From the NCBI GenBank assembly GCA_035578175.1, contig JAQMRL010000006.1:63466501-63530500 (forward strand): DNA of 64,000 nt, given 5' to 3'. The position numbers and the translations under genes are program-made. Source of the stretch: Catonia carolina (lineage: Eukaryota; Arthropoda; Insecta; Hemiptera; Achilidae). Within the stretch, counting starts at the first letter, position 1, and the number at the start of each line of letters is the position of its first letter. Below the pieces are notes generated by a model. The model was given only the letters and a program-made list of their open reading frames with translations. It was not told the DNA's origin and did no database searches. Of this stretch, positions 41,773 through 51,784 are shown piece by piece.

Positions 41773-42130
41773 GGAAGTTGAAGAGGCAGCGTGTTTTTTT
41801 TTTTTTTTTGTTTAACGTCCGACTGTTCTGCAATTTCTGCTAATGCAGACTATGAAGGATGAAATGAATTTTTGTAACGTATGAAATTATGCCGTGCCTG
41901 AATGGGATTCGAACCCAAGACCGCATGATGAGCGTGTTTATGGCTCTGTTACAATAGATATTGACATCGCAGGCAAAGACAGATACAATTTTGGGTCCAG
42001 TTTTACGAGATAAACTAAAGCATAATTTATTTGTAACACTGTATCCAAAATTATGGGTATACAAACCGAAATTCTTCAATAACTTCCAAATATCCACACA
42101 AACCTTTGATGCTTTATTACAGTTTGATAG
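41773..42130 (+). pseudogene. PIF/Harbinger transposase N-terminus relic
   Basis: An ATG at 41773 gives MEVEEAA and is then interrupted by a SINE-B1. Beyond the SINE, phrases in shifting frames read RQRQIQFWV, then LYPKLWVYKPKFFNNFQIS and TQTFDALL. In PIF/Harbinger transposases an RRFWVHP-like motif precedes YPELR...FFNYFRMS..TFDELL, so motif order fits. The DDE_4 catalytic domain that should follow is missing. At least one frameshift and one stop exist besides the SINE insertion, so it is inactive. Confidence 0.72.
41797..41930 (-). mobile_element. SINE-B1, 5'-truncated, in transposase relic
   Basis: Poly-T at 41797 is the reversed A-tail; the body carries CTGCTAATGCAGAC; the head stops at CGCATGATG. 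AGCGTGTTT flanks it (41788-41796, 41931-41939). Confidence 0.88.
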
Positions 42131-42164
42131 AATACGATATTTTTCCCGGTATGAACAGTGAAAA

Positions 42165-42370
42165 TATTTACTTACCTAACACTTTCTCTTTTCCATAAAA
42201 TTGCCAACTTCACAGAACAGTTCCACCGTTTCTTCCCAAAATTTTATTTTTTTTCTCTCTTTTTTTATATTCTGAACTTTGTACATTTCAGAGAGCGGTT
42301 TCTTCTCGCTATTTCGTCTATGAAACGTTCTGTATCAAATTGTTCGGTGTCTATTTTGTAATTCTTACAG
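42165..42370 (-). pseudogene. MADF-like second ORF of the Harbinger relic
   Basis: The minus strand reads KIDTEQFDTERFIDEIA, then in another frame WEETVELFCEVGNFMEKRK. The pattern ERFI-E-..LW...YK...W.E fits the start of MADF/SANT-like DNA-binding domains, the usual partner ORF in PIF/Harbinger elements. GGTAAGTAA after the last phrase could be an intron donor. Frameshifted and short; assignment is moderate. Confidence 0.5.
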
Positions 42371-42794
42371 CGCTTGTTTGGTGATTATATTTACAATAAC
42401 GAAATAACGCAATAGAAACGGAGACCAAAAACAACTACTAGTTTCAAAACGCGCGATCAGATGTACAAAGCAATTTACAACAATGTACTTAAAAGCGCGC
42501 GGTAGTCGCGCGACAACAGCCAGAACTTCGACTTGCGTGACAGATACATAGAACTCTATCTAATAGAGTTCTACGGAACTCTAATAGAGTTCTATGGACA
42601 GATCGCGCGGTCGGCCAAATCGCGCGTTTGAATGTGTACGCCTGATTGCAATTCTGTGAACCTCGCTCACACGCTACTGCAATCGCGCGGTAGCAATCGA
42701 TTTCATGTGTACGTAGCCTAGAATTTATTGCCTACTAATTTAAATAGGCTGAATTTATAGTTGCATTGGCTTGATTGTATATTAATGAAAGTAA

Positions 42795-42905
42795 TAAAAG
42801 TATGTTGTTTATCATAGCAGCCGAAAGGTTGGTTTGAACTTCAAGAGGCATAAAATTGCCAACTTTGATGCTAAGTGAAACGGGAGTGAGGTGGTTTAAA
42901 TCTTG
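42795..42905 (-). repeat. SINE-C fragment
   Basis: TGTTGTTTATCATAGCAGCC and GGAGTGAGGTGGTTTAAATC match the SINE-C terminal ~100 bp, with a short internal foreign segment (AAATTGCCAACTTTGATG). Confidence 0.75.
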
Positions 42906-43496
42906 GATTATTCGAATTCGCACTAGCAGCTTCGGTGTTTATCTACTCCAGTCTTCGCTACTTGCCATGCAACGCGGTACAGTCACAAAAGTATACAATC
43001 GCTACTGTAATGTGTGACTCACGGGCGGTCACTACGCTTTGTTTTCACTTTTGTTATTAATAATCTGTCAAGACATAATGATGTGACTAATTTGTTTTCA
43101 TATTTGATTTTCTGTTCATTGTATATTCTGACCAATTTGTTTAGTTAGTTGCGTGCGTCTTTGGAGTATAGTTTAGTGAGTTTTTGCAGTTCAGTTCTTG
43201 TAATTTATAATTTAAATTTTTACTGGGACAAATTAAACACATATTTTAAAATGAAATAATTATTTGTATGTTTGTGCACTGAAATAAGGTTGTAGGCATT
43301 TGCATACATTAAAATTTGTAGACCTTGTTGAAAGAATAGGTTATGGATATACTTTTTGCGGAACTGTGTGTACACGTAGAGTAAGAGTTGTGCCAGTTCA
43401 AATTGTTCACAGTATACTGTCCTTAGTAATCTGTAAAATAGGTTTTTTAATTCTTCACTCTAAAAAAAAAACAAAAACTATTTTTTTAAACCATGA
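42906..43496. other. Unassigned, partly CpG-rich stretch
   Basis: 42915-43035 is less AT-rich (CTACTTGCCATGCAACGCGG). It matches no repeat here, so it may be unique host sequence, but I see no exon. Confidence 0.4.
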
Positions 43497-43772
43497 TAAT
43501 AAGTGTAGGTTGCAATCGATTCAATTTAAGAACGATAAGCAACCTCATGACCCGATGAGATGTGTATGATTTGTGTAAATGACGTATGATCTTTGAGGCC
43601 TATTAAATTAGAGCGACCATTCCTGAGAGAGTATGGGTATTGAACCCTAACCATCAAAGTACACTGTTTATCATTGTCTAGTATTCAAATCCGTATAAAA
43701 TAAACTACCTTAACTAGTATTTGAAAACTAGCGGCGACTTTACCACTAAATCAACCCGGTGGGTTTAACATT
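43497..43772 (-). mobile_element. SINE-A, near full length
   Basis: Reverse copy from GATTGCAACCTACAC-type 3' end to CAACCCGGTGGGTTTAA at the tip. The hairpin region is reduced by a deletion between B box and A box. Confidence 0.83.
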
Positions 43773-44040
43773 TAAACATGAAAAATATTTAAAACGTACA
43801 TTTTTCAGCATTAATGAATAAACTTCAAAACACTGATACGGATAAAATATTTATAATATAAGCGTATTTAACAAAGAGAATTTATACACGTACGTCAATA
43901 TTATTGTATACACGTTGATACATTATATTGTACAAACAAAAGTCTTGCGTTAACTATAAAAATATACTAGTTTTATTTTTTTTATTTCAAAACCTCATTT
44001 ACCTATTTGGCGTTCCAAACATAACAAACTTCTTTCTTTC
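43773..44040. other. AT-rich spacer
   Basis: Nothing recognised. Confidence 0.45.
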
Positions 44041-44042
44041 TA

Positions 44043-44400
44043 ATTTTTTTTGTAAACAGTCTCTCGACTGGTTTGATGCAGTTCTTCAAGCTTCCTATCT
44101 TGCGCAAGTCGTTTCATATCTACGTGTATATACCTGTAATACCCTACATCTTTAGTAATTTGTTTTAAATATTCTAACTTTTGCCTCTTTTTACAATTCA
44201 CTCTGTTAATATTACCCTCCATTATTGATAGAACAATACCTGGATGTTTGAAAAAATGCCCCACTAGCCTATCTATTCTTCTGGTAAGATGTTTCCATAT
44301 ACTTCTTTTTTCATCCACTCGTCTAAGAACCTCTAAATTACTTGTTTTGTACAACCACCTAATCTTTAACATTTTCCCCTCACACTACATTTTAAAGGCT
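44043..44400 (-). pseudogene. LINE-K reverse transcriptase C-terminus
   Basis: A 110-codon minus-strand frame (44372-44040) encodes VLRRVDEKRSIWKHLTRRID, LVGHFFKHPGIVLSIMEG, KLEYLKQITKDVGY and ends LAQDRKLEELHQTSRET. The succession of R-W-GH-H, G-I-E-G, D-Y-QI-DVG and LA-DR-LHQT-RE motifs is the tail of a common insect endonuclease/reverse-transcriptase polyprotein. Upstream of 44400 homology is lost, so the copy is 5'-truncated. The most intact LINE-K piece here, open over its whole length but without catalytic domains. Confidence 0.85.
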
Positions 44401-44757
44401 TCTACCCTCTTTTTTCTTTCTATAATAAAGTTTTATTCTCTAATTTTGCGTGAGCTTCTTTGTATGTCAGTCAGATAATATGCCTATATGAACAAGTACC
44501 ACTAGGTTTGCGTGTTCCAATTCATGCCGACAATTCATCACAATGATGATGATTATTAAGGTTGTTTAAATTATTATTTAAACCACATGGTTATTTATGG
44601 TAACACAATGGTTATTTAAAGAACAGTTACAGATGTGAAAATTTAAGCTAAAAGATTTTGTAGCTTTTCATATAATATAAAAATGTCTTAAGACCAATGA
44701 GTAACTCTAACTAATATACAAAACTGTTCTGCTTTCAATCTAACAATGACACTATTT
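44401..44757. other. Unassigned AT-rich stretch
   Basis: Nothing recognised. Confidence 0.45.
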
Positions 44758-44759
44758 TT

Positions 44760-44870
44760 TTGTCATCAGTCTCTCGACTGGTTTGATGCAGTTCTCCAAG
44801 CTGTTCTATCTTGCGCAAGTTGTTTCATATCTACATACCTATAGCACCCTCATCGTATGTAATAATGACA
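44760..44870 (-). mobile_element. LINE-K 3' end fragment
   Basis: GTCATCAGTCTCTCGACTGG through CATACCTATAGCACCCTC; second 3' end about 700 bp from the previous one, same strand. Confidence 0.82.
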
Positions 44871-44993
44871 CTTTAGGCAGTTCAAATTATTTTTCTTCGT
44901 ATCAAGCCTTTGCTTCGAATTATCGTTATCGAACTTCTTCATTGCACTGGCCGCATAGTTTCGTTTGAACCTCTGGATTTCACTTGAGATATA

Positions 44994-45368
44994 TAGTAGG
45001 TCCTAGATTTACAGATTTGTACCGTGCTAAAGTTTTGGTCGGACATCGAAGTTAAATTGAAGCAACTTTAAAAATCCAAACCTTAAAAAAAGAGGTGGAA
45101 GAATTGGTGCATTCGTATATGTACAGTGCACTTATATTCTTCATAAGGATTTACAGCACAATACAACATTAATCATAATATAAAAATGTTTTTGAATCAA
45201 GCCGGAAATATTATCAATAATCCATTATTATAAAATTACCAATTTTTAAACAAAAGAATTGGCTTTAAACGTGACGTAAATGGTGGGGGCGAAATTTTTC
45301 TAGTCTCAAATGCGTGACGTTAATCCGAGCCACAGAAAATACGAGACCGGTAAATCGTGGACCTACTG
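44994..45368. mobile_element. pogo-like MITE, ~375 bp
   Basis: The left tip TAGTAGGTCCTAGATTTACA and right tip (read inward) CAGTAGGTCCACGATTTACC are inverted repeats, flanked by TA on both sides. Tip style and TA target fit pogo/Tigger-type non-autonomous elements. Interior non-coding. Confidence 0.72.
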
Positions 45369-45689
45369 TAGTTCAACTGTAGGTTTCTATTGAGGTCTTC
45401 CTGATAAACCGACAATGTTTCTCAGCAATTTTCATTTGGAAGCGTATGATATTGATATTACTTCGTCTGCTTGATAAAGAAAATTGTATTAAGTCCAGAG
45501 AAGTTTAAGCATCTATTTGTAAAGTAGGAGTTAAGAGTCATAATCAAGATCTCTCCGTAATTCTTTTCGTACTATTCCCGTCGCCCCCTTTTATTGGCTA
45601 CTGTTGTGCTGCCGACAAAGATTCCGACTTTCCGACAATGCAGGAGGTAGTAGCCGCCCTTCTGGGTACTGCATTGATCCCAAATTGTC
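45369..45689. other. Unassigned stretch
   Basis: Becomes GC-richer toward its right end (CCGTCGCCCCCTTTTATTGG, a CCAAT-box-like site in reverse). Possibly belongs with the feature that follows. Confidence 0.35.
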
Positions 45690-46015
45690 ATATCATTCTT
45701 CAGCTCTGACCAGACACCACCGACCATCACCGCACGGCTCATTGCTTATCGCTTCGACGTGAACCAATCATCGACCCTGCAAGAGAGAAAATTATGCTTC
45801 CGTTTGCCGATCCGACACTGTAACTGCCACTCACCGGGACCCGACGTAGCCATCGGACACACAACTGCGAGGGAAGAAGATGACGTCTCCGCTGGACGAC
45901 AATACGTCATGTCATCCATCCCCCCCCCCAAGCCGTCACGACAAGTACGACCGCAACAGCCGCCCACCTGAACGAGCAACGCTTTAAAGCCCCTTTTCAG
46001 GGCCCCCACAAACAT
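45690..46015 (+). pseudogene. Possible decayed histone H3 gene with 3' stem-loop
   Basis: AAAGCCCCTTTTCAGGGCCC near 45986-46005 matches the replication-dependent histone mRNA stem-loop (consensus GGCYCTTTTCAGRGCC) except one mispaired position. Upstream, the plus strand echoes histone H3 in order: around 45761 a frame gives NQSSTL-ERKLCFRLPIR, comparable to the H3 phrase [20 protein letters not shown]. DNA near 45895-45970 resembles the codons for the end of H3, from NLCAIHAKRVT to RRIRGERA. Many indels and substitutions destroy the frame. GC content is far above the surroundings. The stem-loop is seen directly; the H3 alignment is by eye and could be coincidental. Confidence 0.38.
45985..46006 (+). 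other. Histone-type 3' stem-loop-like sequence
   Basis: Stem GCCCCT / AGGGCC around loop TTTC, followed by CCCCA. Five of six stem pairs form. In functional genes this directs U7-dependent 3' end formation; no clear purine-rich downstream element is present here. Confidence 0.55.
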
Positions 46016-46143
46016 TTAACGTTTCCCTATGCCATCGTACTTACCAACAGGTGACAATACCTTACCCGGAGTTTCATTCTTTTCTTTTTGACATGGTTTC
46101 AAAGAATTACAAATAGTACATTTAATTTTTTAATCTCTAGACT

Positions 46144-46452
46144 AACCCACCGGGTTGGTCTAGAGGTAAAGTCGTCGCGAAAATCAGCTGTTTAACAGCT
46201 GATTTTCGGAGACGAAGGTTACTGGTTCAAATCCTAGTAAAGGTAGTTACTTTTATACGGATTTGAATACTAGACAGTGGTTGTCGGTGTACTTTGATGG
46301 TTGGAGTTCAATTAACCATACTCTCTCAGGAGTGGTCGACCTGGGTCTGTACAAGACTACACCTCATTTACATGTCACACACATCATTCTCATTTGGTCA
46401 TGGGGTTGTTCTGAATTGAACAGATTGCAAAGTACACATTATTAGGAATTAA
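46144..46452 (+). mobile_element. SINE-A, full length, near-consensus
   Basis: ACCCACCGGGTTGGTCTAG (A box TGGTCTAGAGG), perfect hairpin AAAATCAGCTG-TTTAA-CAGCTGATTTT, B box GGTTCAAATCC, body, then an A-run. Pol III promoter boxes are intact, so this copy is the best model for the active sequence. Two short gaps occur in the body (after CTCATT and before GTTCTGAATT). Confidence 0.93.
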
Positions 46453-47330
46453 AAAAAAAAAAATTTAATGCAGTAGTCTACAATCACCGAAATTCTGTAA
46501 CAATGAAATACATATACGTAATTATTTTTGTTTTAATTAATTGATTAATTATTTTTAAAAAAATCATCAAAACAAAAGAATCAATAAAAAATAATTCATA
46601 ATATTTTATTACTACTGTATTATTATTATCATTACTATTATTATTATTATTATTATTTGAATAATAAATAGATAAGTTTATTAGCCTATATTTTAACTAC
46701 GTAGATTTAAAAATTAAAAACACGAGTCTTAATTTTTATTTTACGACCTTGCAACCTACAATTACTTATTACATCATAAAACATAATTCTCTAGAATAAG
46801 TCGCAAATTCTAATTGTTGTATTAACAGTTTTTATCTTGAACTTTTCAGGTTATCTAAAAAATGTGTACTTAGATTTTTATTACTTACCTATTTATTAAT
46901 ATTGTTAATAAAGTAGTTTTTCTTCTCAAGTTAGAGATGATAAAATGTTATCTAATTTTTTATTTAGTTTAAAAAATTAATTTGAGTTTCCCGATTGGTT
47001 ATTCAAATAAGTTTTTGTTCTTGTTTTATTTATTTTTAATTTTTAATTGCATCTAGAGTTAACGTTTTCTGTATTTACGTTGGTTTTGATTCGTTTCAAC
47101 GGTTGTCGTGAATTTATTTTAAATCACAACCAGAAAATTGAAACCTTGGACCTTCAGATTCACAGATTTACGCTAAACCACTGTACTACTGAGGTGATTC
47201 GTTAACAAATATTACTTTTTTATTTAAAAAAAATACATATCTTACACGACTTCTTTTGTAACTTATTTAATTTTGAAACTAAGCAAAAAAAAATTCGCAA
47301 AAATGATCAAAATGGTTAGTTAAATTTTAG
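46453..47330. other. AT-rich stretch with (ATT)n
   Basis: A (TTA)n run lies at about 46619-46658. Nothing else recognised. Confidence 0.5.
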
Positions 47331-47954
47331 AAAATCTAGTGTGAAACGCTTATACGACTTCTCTTATCAATGTAAATAATGAAAAATATAACGTAAGTTT
47401 AATAAATTGTAAACAAAGTAAAATGAAAAACATTACCTGATTTTAATCATGAGTGAATGACGCAAAATGAAAATCAACCTCTGTAGGACGTAAAATTACG
47501 GAATGTCAATAATTTGACGCTAAACTAAGTAAACTCTGTAGAAAAAAAATGGTTGAAATAAAAGTAATAGGTTTTTTAGTTTTCTAAAACTTTGATTATT
47601 TATACAGTTTTGTCGTAAAAATGTACATAAAGATGAGACGGCAATGTTAAAAAAATCAGCTTTTTTCAAATTTTGTTCAGAAAAATACAAAAAAAATCAC
47701 TAATTCTTGCTAAATTAAATGTTGTAGGAAAATGTACGAAATAAAAGTTGTGGGTTTTTAATTTTGTACAAATTTAATTACGCACACTTTTGCCCTAAAA
47801 TGTATATTGTGGCTACAATCATTAATTTAAATTTCAGGGCAAAAGTGTATACAAGTATACTTAAAGTTGAAGAAAATTAAAAAACCTACAACTTTTAGTT
47901 AGTGTTTTTTCTACAGATATTATTTTAGCGTCAATTAGTGATGGTGTTTTCTGT

Positions 47955-48092
47955 AAGGAATGGTAGGCCTGAGTCTGTACAAGACTACACCTCATTTACA
48001 AGTCATACATATCATTATCACGTCTCATCTCATTGCGTAATGGGGTTATTTATGTGTTTTAAATTGAACAGATTGCAACGAACACATATTAA
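47955..48092 (+). mobile_element. SINE-A 3' fragment in HEL-A
   Basis: GGAATGGTAGGCCTGAGTCT to ACACATATTAA; head and first part of the body absent. Confidence 0.82.
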
Positions 48093-48330
48093 TTTAAAAA
48101 ATTAGTGTTTTTCTGTATTTTATCATGAAAATCAACCATTACAAATCAAATTACAAAATGATGCATTTTAGGAAAAAAGTGTATATAATCAAAGGTATTG
48201 AATAAAAAATCTGCAACTTTTATTTTAAGCAATTTTTCCATAGAGCCTAATTTAGCGTCAATTATTGATTTTTCGTATTTTAAAGTTCTACAAAAGTTGA
48301 TTTTCGTATTGCGTCGTTCACTCATGATTA

Positions 48331-48718
48331 CGGCCATAAAAGGGAGGTAGAGTATTACATTATTTGCACTCGATCTGCTAGTTCCTGGGCTACAAAAATA
48401 GTTCTGTTTCTTATCACATGGTCAGCCAATTATATGACTGAACTATTTAAGAACAGAAGAGGTAGTGGTGTGAAAGACACTAGTCAGAGTTATTTCCTCT
48501 GATAGTAATGAATTTCACATAACCTGTGGTGAATGAAGTGAAGGTGTCATTTACAGGGTGCAAAGTAGATGCTTTTCGGAGGGCCTGGCATGCTGATAAG
48601 CATAGGCTACTTTTGTACTCAGTGAGGAAGACAATGGTAAACCACCTCACTACTCGTTTTACTTGGTAAAACATCTGAAAGTTCAAACCAGCCTTCTGGC
48701 TGTTGACCTAAACACCAA
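48331..48718 (+). mobile_element. SINE-C with 10-11 bp TSD in HEL-A
   Basis: CTCATGATTA occurs at 48321-48330 and 48719-48728, restoring HEL-A when one copy is removed. 388 bp from CGGCCATAAAAGGGAGG to CCTAAACACCAA. The internal frame is broken in this copy. Confidence 0.93.
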
Positions 48719-48842
48719 CTCATGATTAAAATTAAATTGTTTTTCATTTTGCAATGTTTGATAATGATTATAGTAAACGTAGGTTATATTTTTCATTATT
48801 ACGTTGGCAAGAGAAAATCATTTAAGTATTTCAAACCAGATA

Positions 48843-49595
48843 TATTTTACGTATTACATTTCTTCTTATTTTTTCTATGCACAGTTGCAAAATAAATTAA
48901 ATAAGTTTAAAAAAATTGTTGGATATAGGGTAAAGTAAGTTTATTGAAATATTTCTACATTCTGAAATAATAATAAAAATTGCAAAACATTAAAACGGAA
49001 AGAAATAAAATGATCATAACGTTTTGGTTCATCAACTTACCTTAAAACTATAAAACTAGAGATAAATAAATTTATGTATTGTGTAGTAGAGTGTATATTA
49101 GTTTGATCAAGAGTTAGCTATTTGCTACCACCACAAGGTAACAGGCTGAGAACTTTCACTTTTTATTTTACATTACAAAATTACCAGTATACGTTGACTA
49201 CAGTATTATAGCTGTTTCTACTACTAGTTTTAAAATCTAATACATTTTCAGCTATCTAACATTACATAATGATAATAGCCTATACGATATTACTTCAAAA
49301 TATTTCTTATATTTTTGTCTAAATAAAAATAAAATAGTATATATTTTCATCTATAAATTATATGGCCTCCAAATGAAATTTATAGGAATTTACAAAATAA
49401 TAAATTGATTTCTATAAATATTTTTACTTCATTAGTTTTATAATTTATTATTATTTTTAAGTTTTTATTTACTTGTCTGTTAATTAACTTGCTGGTTTTT
49501 CTTGTTGTTATTTGTTCTTTATCCTTTGAGTTTCCATTAGCTATCTTTCCACGCTGTAGGTATGGTATCAATCCCTGGACAATTTTCCTTTCCTA
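48843..49595. other. AT-rich stretch, nothing recognised
   Basis: No supportable feature. Confidence 0.45.
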
Positions 49596-49599
49596 TGTA

Positions 49600-49750
49600 G
49601 TTATTTATGTGTTTTTCTTTTGACGTTCTCTATGATTTACGTCCCGATAGGTAATTGCACCGTTTTCAAGGATTTCTATCTGTTGTTGCACTGCTTCAAC
49701 TTAAGTAGGTCTTCCCGGTTTCCCTGTTAGTTCCTTTCATGGAGATTGGG
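49600..49750 (-). pseudogene. Possible LINE C-terminal fragment
   Basis: A minus-strand frame reads KPGRPT, a stop, then VEAVQQQIEILENGAITYRD and VNHRERQKK. The GRP...V...I...G....DV...RE pattern resembles the C-terminal tail of reverse-transcriptase polyproteins. It is opposite in orientation to the LINE-H piece that follows. Short and uncertain. Confidence 0.35.
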
Positions 49751-49789
49751 ATGGCTGTAAGGGGTGAGGCCATAAAAAATTGTTTTTCT

Positions 49790-50640
49790 TTAAATAAAGT
49801 CTCATTACGGTTGAAGAATTTGGACTCCACACAAAATTAATAAATTTTATTAGAACAACACTTAAAAACACCAACTCTAAAGTGAAATTTAGAGGAGAGC
49901 TTTCCTAGTCATTCAAAATAAAGACAGGGAAATGGGCTTTCCCCAATCCTTTTCAACTGCATTTTGGTTGTGAGGGAATGAAAAAACTGAACAAAGCCCT
50001 CACAAATGAAAAACAAATAGAAGTGAACTGTCTAGTATTTGCAGATGATCTTGCATTGCAATCAGAAAGGTGGGAGGAAGCCAAAAAAGCAAATAGAAAC
50101 CCTCAAAAACATAGCAGAAAAATTCGGACCCCAAATCTCCTATGAAAAGACCGAAATAATGCCTATTAAAAAACTAAACCGAATCAGATCAACCTTATGA
50201 ACTCTTTGACAACTGATAAAAAAAACAAATAAATTTATTTAACTCGGATAATTCATATAAAAGAACATAAACGAAACGAACAATCCAAAACAGAATTAAT
50301 AAACTGAGACTTACACAGAAACTGATTTGGCCCACGTACAAAAAAAAATTTCTCTGAATTAAGACAAAAATTAGACACTACAATACAGTAACAAGACCAG
50401 AAAATAACGTATGCATGTGAAACACTGTTTAACACTAAAAGCAAGAACAGAACAAAAGAACTTCAGAGAGTGGAATGAAGAATTTTAAGAACGATCATTA
50501 ACGAAAAACATATAGGTGGATGGAAAACACGGATTTCATTCTAATGTACTGATATGTAAGGAGAACAAACCCTACTAAACATTATGTTAAAAAAAGATAA
50601 GCCTTTTATAGTCATCTCGTAAGGCTACCTGAAGAAAGAC
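49790..50640 (+). pseudogene. LINE-H reverse transcriptase fragment
   Basis: In shifting frames: SKVKFRGELS and SFKIKTG (matching SKVIFKSELSESFKIKTGLR at 62 kb), then MKKLNKALTNEKQIEVNCLV followed at once by FADDLALQSE. The FADD catalytic box is at 50038-50049. Next come EKFGPQISYEKTEIMPIKKL, ITYACETLFNTKSKNRTKEL and RVE-RILRTIINEKHIGG. This spans the last third of the RT domain and the region after it. Numerous frameshifts and stops make it inactive. A SINE-B2 begins directly after it. Confidence 0.85.
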
Positions 50641-50644
50641 CTGA

Positions 50645-50815
50645 TTACGCCCGTTGGCGTAGTGGTTAGCGCAACTGTCTTCTACGCCGGGATCCCTGTA
50701 TCGATTCCCGATCAGGTCTGGCATTTTTTCATCACTCATTATCATATGTCATCAATTTCCACCGTCTGCAGTAGCAGAAATTGGAAAACAGTCAGACGTA
50801 AAACCAAAACAAAGA
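50645..50815 (+). mobile_element. SINE-B2, full length
   Basis: Head GCCCGTTGGCGTAGTGGTTA with an intact A box, B-box region GTATCGATTCCCG, body with CTGCAGTAGCAGAAATT, and an A-rich tail. TSD unclear. Confidence 0.85.
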
Positions 50816-50915
50816 AGTTTAATCTCATGAACTGCCTTCCATGAGATTATTCAGTTATTCAGGTTTACGAACGCTCCAGTTACTCTTCCCTTGCCAATAG
50901 AATAATCTCCCTTAA

Positions 50916-51659
50916 AAGGGAAACTGTACTTTGTATCCCGCCAATGTTAAATTTGCTATTTTTAGGTACATTTTTCATAGGACTGGTAAAAAATAGGGAA
51001 ATGAAACTTTACACACTATAGGTGTCGGGTTTCTTCTAGAGCTACTGACATTTTTTCAATTTAGTCTTTGGACCATACCATTTTTTTTTAATTACGAATA
51101 ACATAAAATTTTTACAAATTGTTTTTCACGTGTTTTGTTGCGTATTACTAATTTTTGGAGCTTCTGAGAAAGCCATAAAAATGTCGGTATGTGTGGATAT
51201 ACAAGACAATTAACTGGTAAAAATTTCAGCCTGGTAGATTTATTGGTTTCTGAGAAAAATAAACCTTAGGTTAAAAATCTAAATTTACGGGAAAGGTAAG
51301 AAACAAGAAGGCACAAATCAAAAACAAATATGTACACAAACAAGTAAATTTCCCATCAACAGTTGTTTAGAAAGCTGAACCAATAGCTAAGAATATTAAA
51401 AACCGTGATGCAGATATTTTAAAAACTAAAATTCTCTGGACTAAAACAAGAAGTATAAAATTATTAAAAAATATTACTTCTTCGTAACATGATAATTTTT
51501 CTGTGTAAACCTGATAGAAACTTAATTTTTTCATAAAAAAATATTTTTTTTGACGTAATTTAATGTTTTTTTTCTGGTAGATCTAGGCCTAAACTATAGA
51601 AAAACATAAAAAACCAAAAATCGAAATTTTGAGTTATAACCATCGTGCAATCTCCTTTT
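50916..51659 (-). mobile_element. MITE-D, reverse copy
   Basis: TTAA at 50912-50915 and 51660-51663. Reverse complement of the 18.9 kb copy throughout (GTATCCCGCCAATGTTAAAT near the left, CCATCGTGCAATCTCC at the right). Confidence 0.87.
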
Positions 51660-51784
51660 TTAAAATATTTCTTTTGAACCTTCTCAACTTGTTACAGTCT
51701 GATTTTGACACATATATATTTTTATACACAAACCATTATATTATATACTTTAACTTTTGTGTATTGCACTGATACGAATCCAAA

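Larger units (their letters stand above)
41618..42719 (+). mobile_element. PIF/Harbinger-type DNA transposon relic
   Basis: The terminus GGGCTCGTACACATGA has its inverted counterpart TCATGTGTACGTAGCC at the right end, and similarity continues inward (ACACATTCAAGCG versus CGCGTTTGAATGTGT). Inside are remnants of two proteins transcribed convergently: a transposase N-terminus on plus and a MADF/Myb-like protein on minus, the pair typical of PIF/Harbinger. A SINE-B1 has landed in the first. The TSD is not clean. Confidence 0.78.
47332..48842. mobile_element. Inverted pair of HEL-A 3' halves
   Basis: 47332-47830 is HEL-A in minus orientation starting at its 3' tip (TCTAGTGTGAAACGC). From 47835 the same region is read in plus orientation, ending TTGGCAAGAGAAAATCA at 48809. 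Both outer ends are therefore the 3' terminus and neither arm has a 5' terminus. A SINE-A tail and a SINE-C are nested in the right arm. Confidence 0.8.

Noticed and set aside
43180..43220. TCAGTT initiator-like sites as a promoter
   Set aside because: Single short motifs with no TATA box, downstream element or following exon.
45746..46015. 89-codon minus-strand frame in the GC-rich patch
   Set aside because: No domain; it is opposite to the histone-like traces and explained by high GC reducing stop codons.
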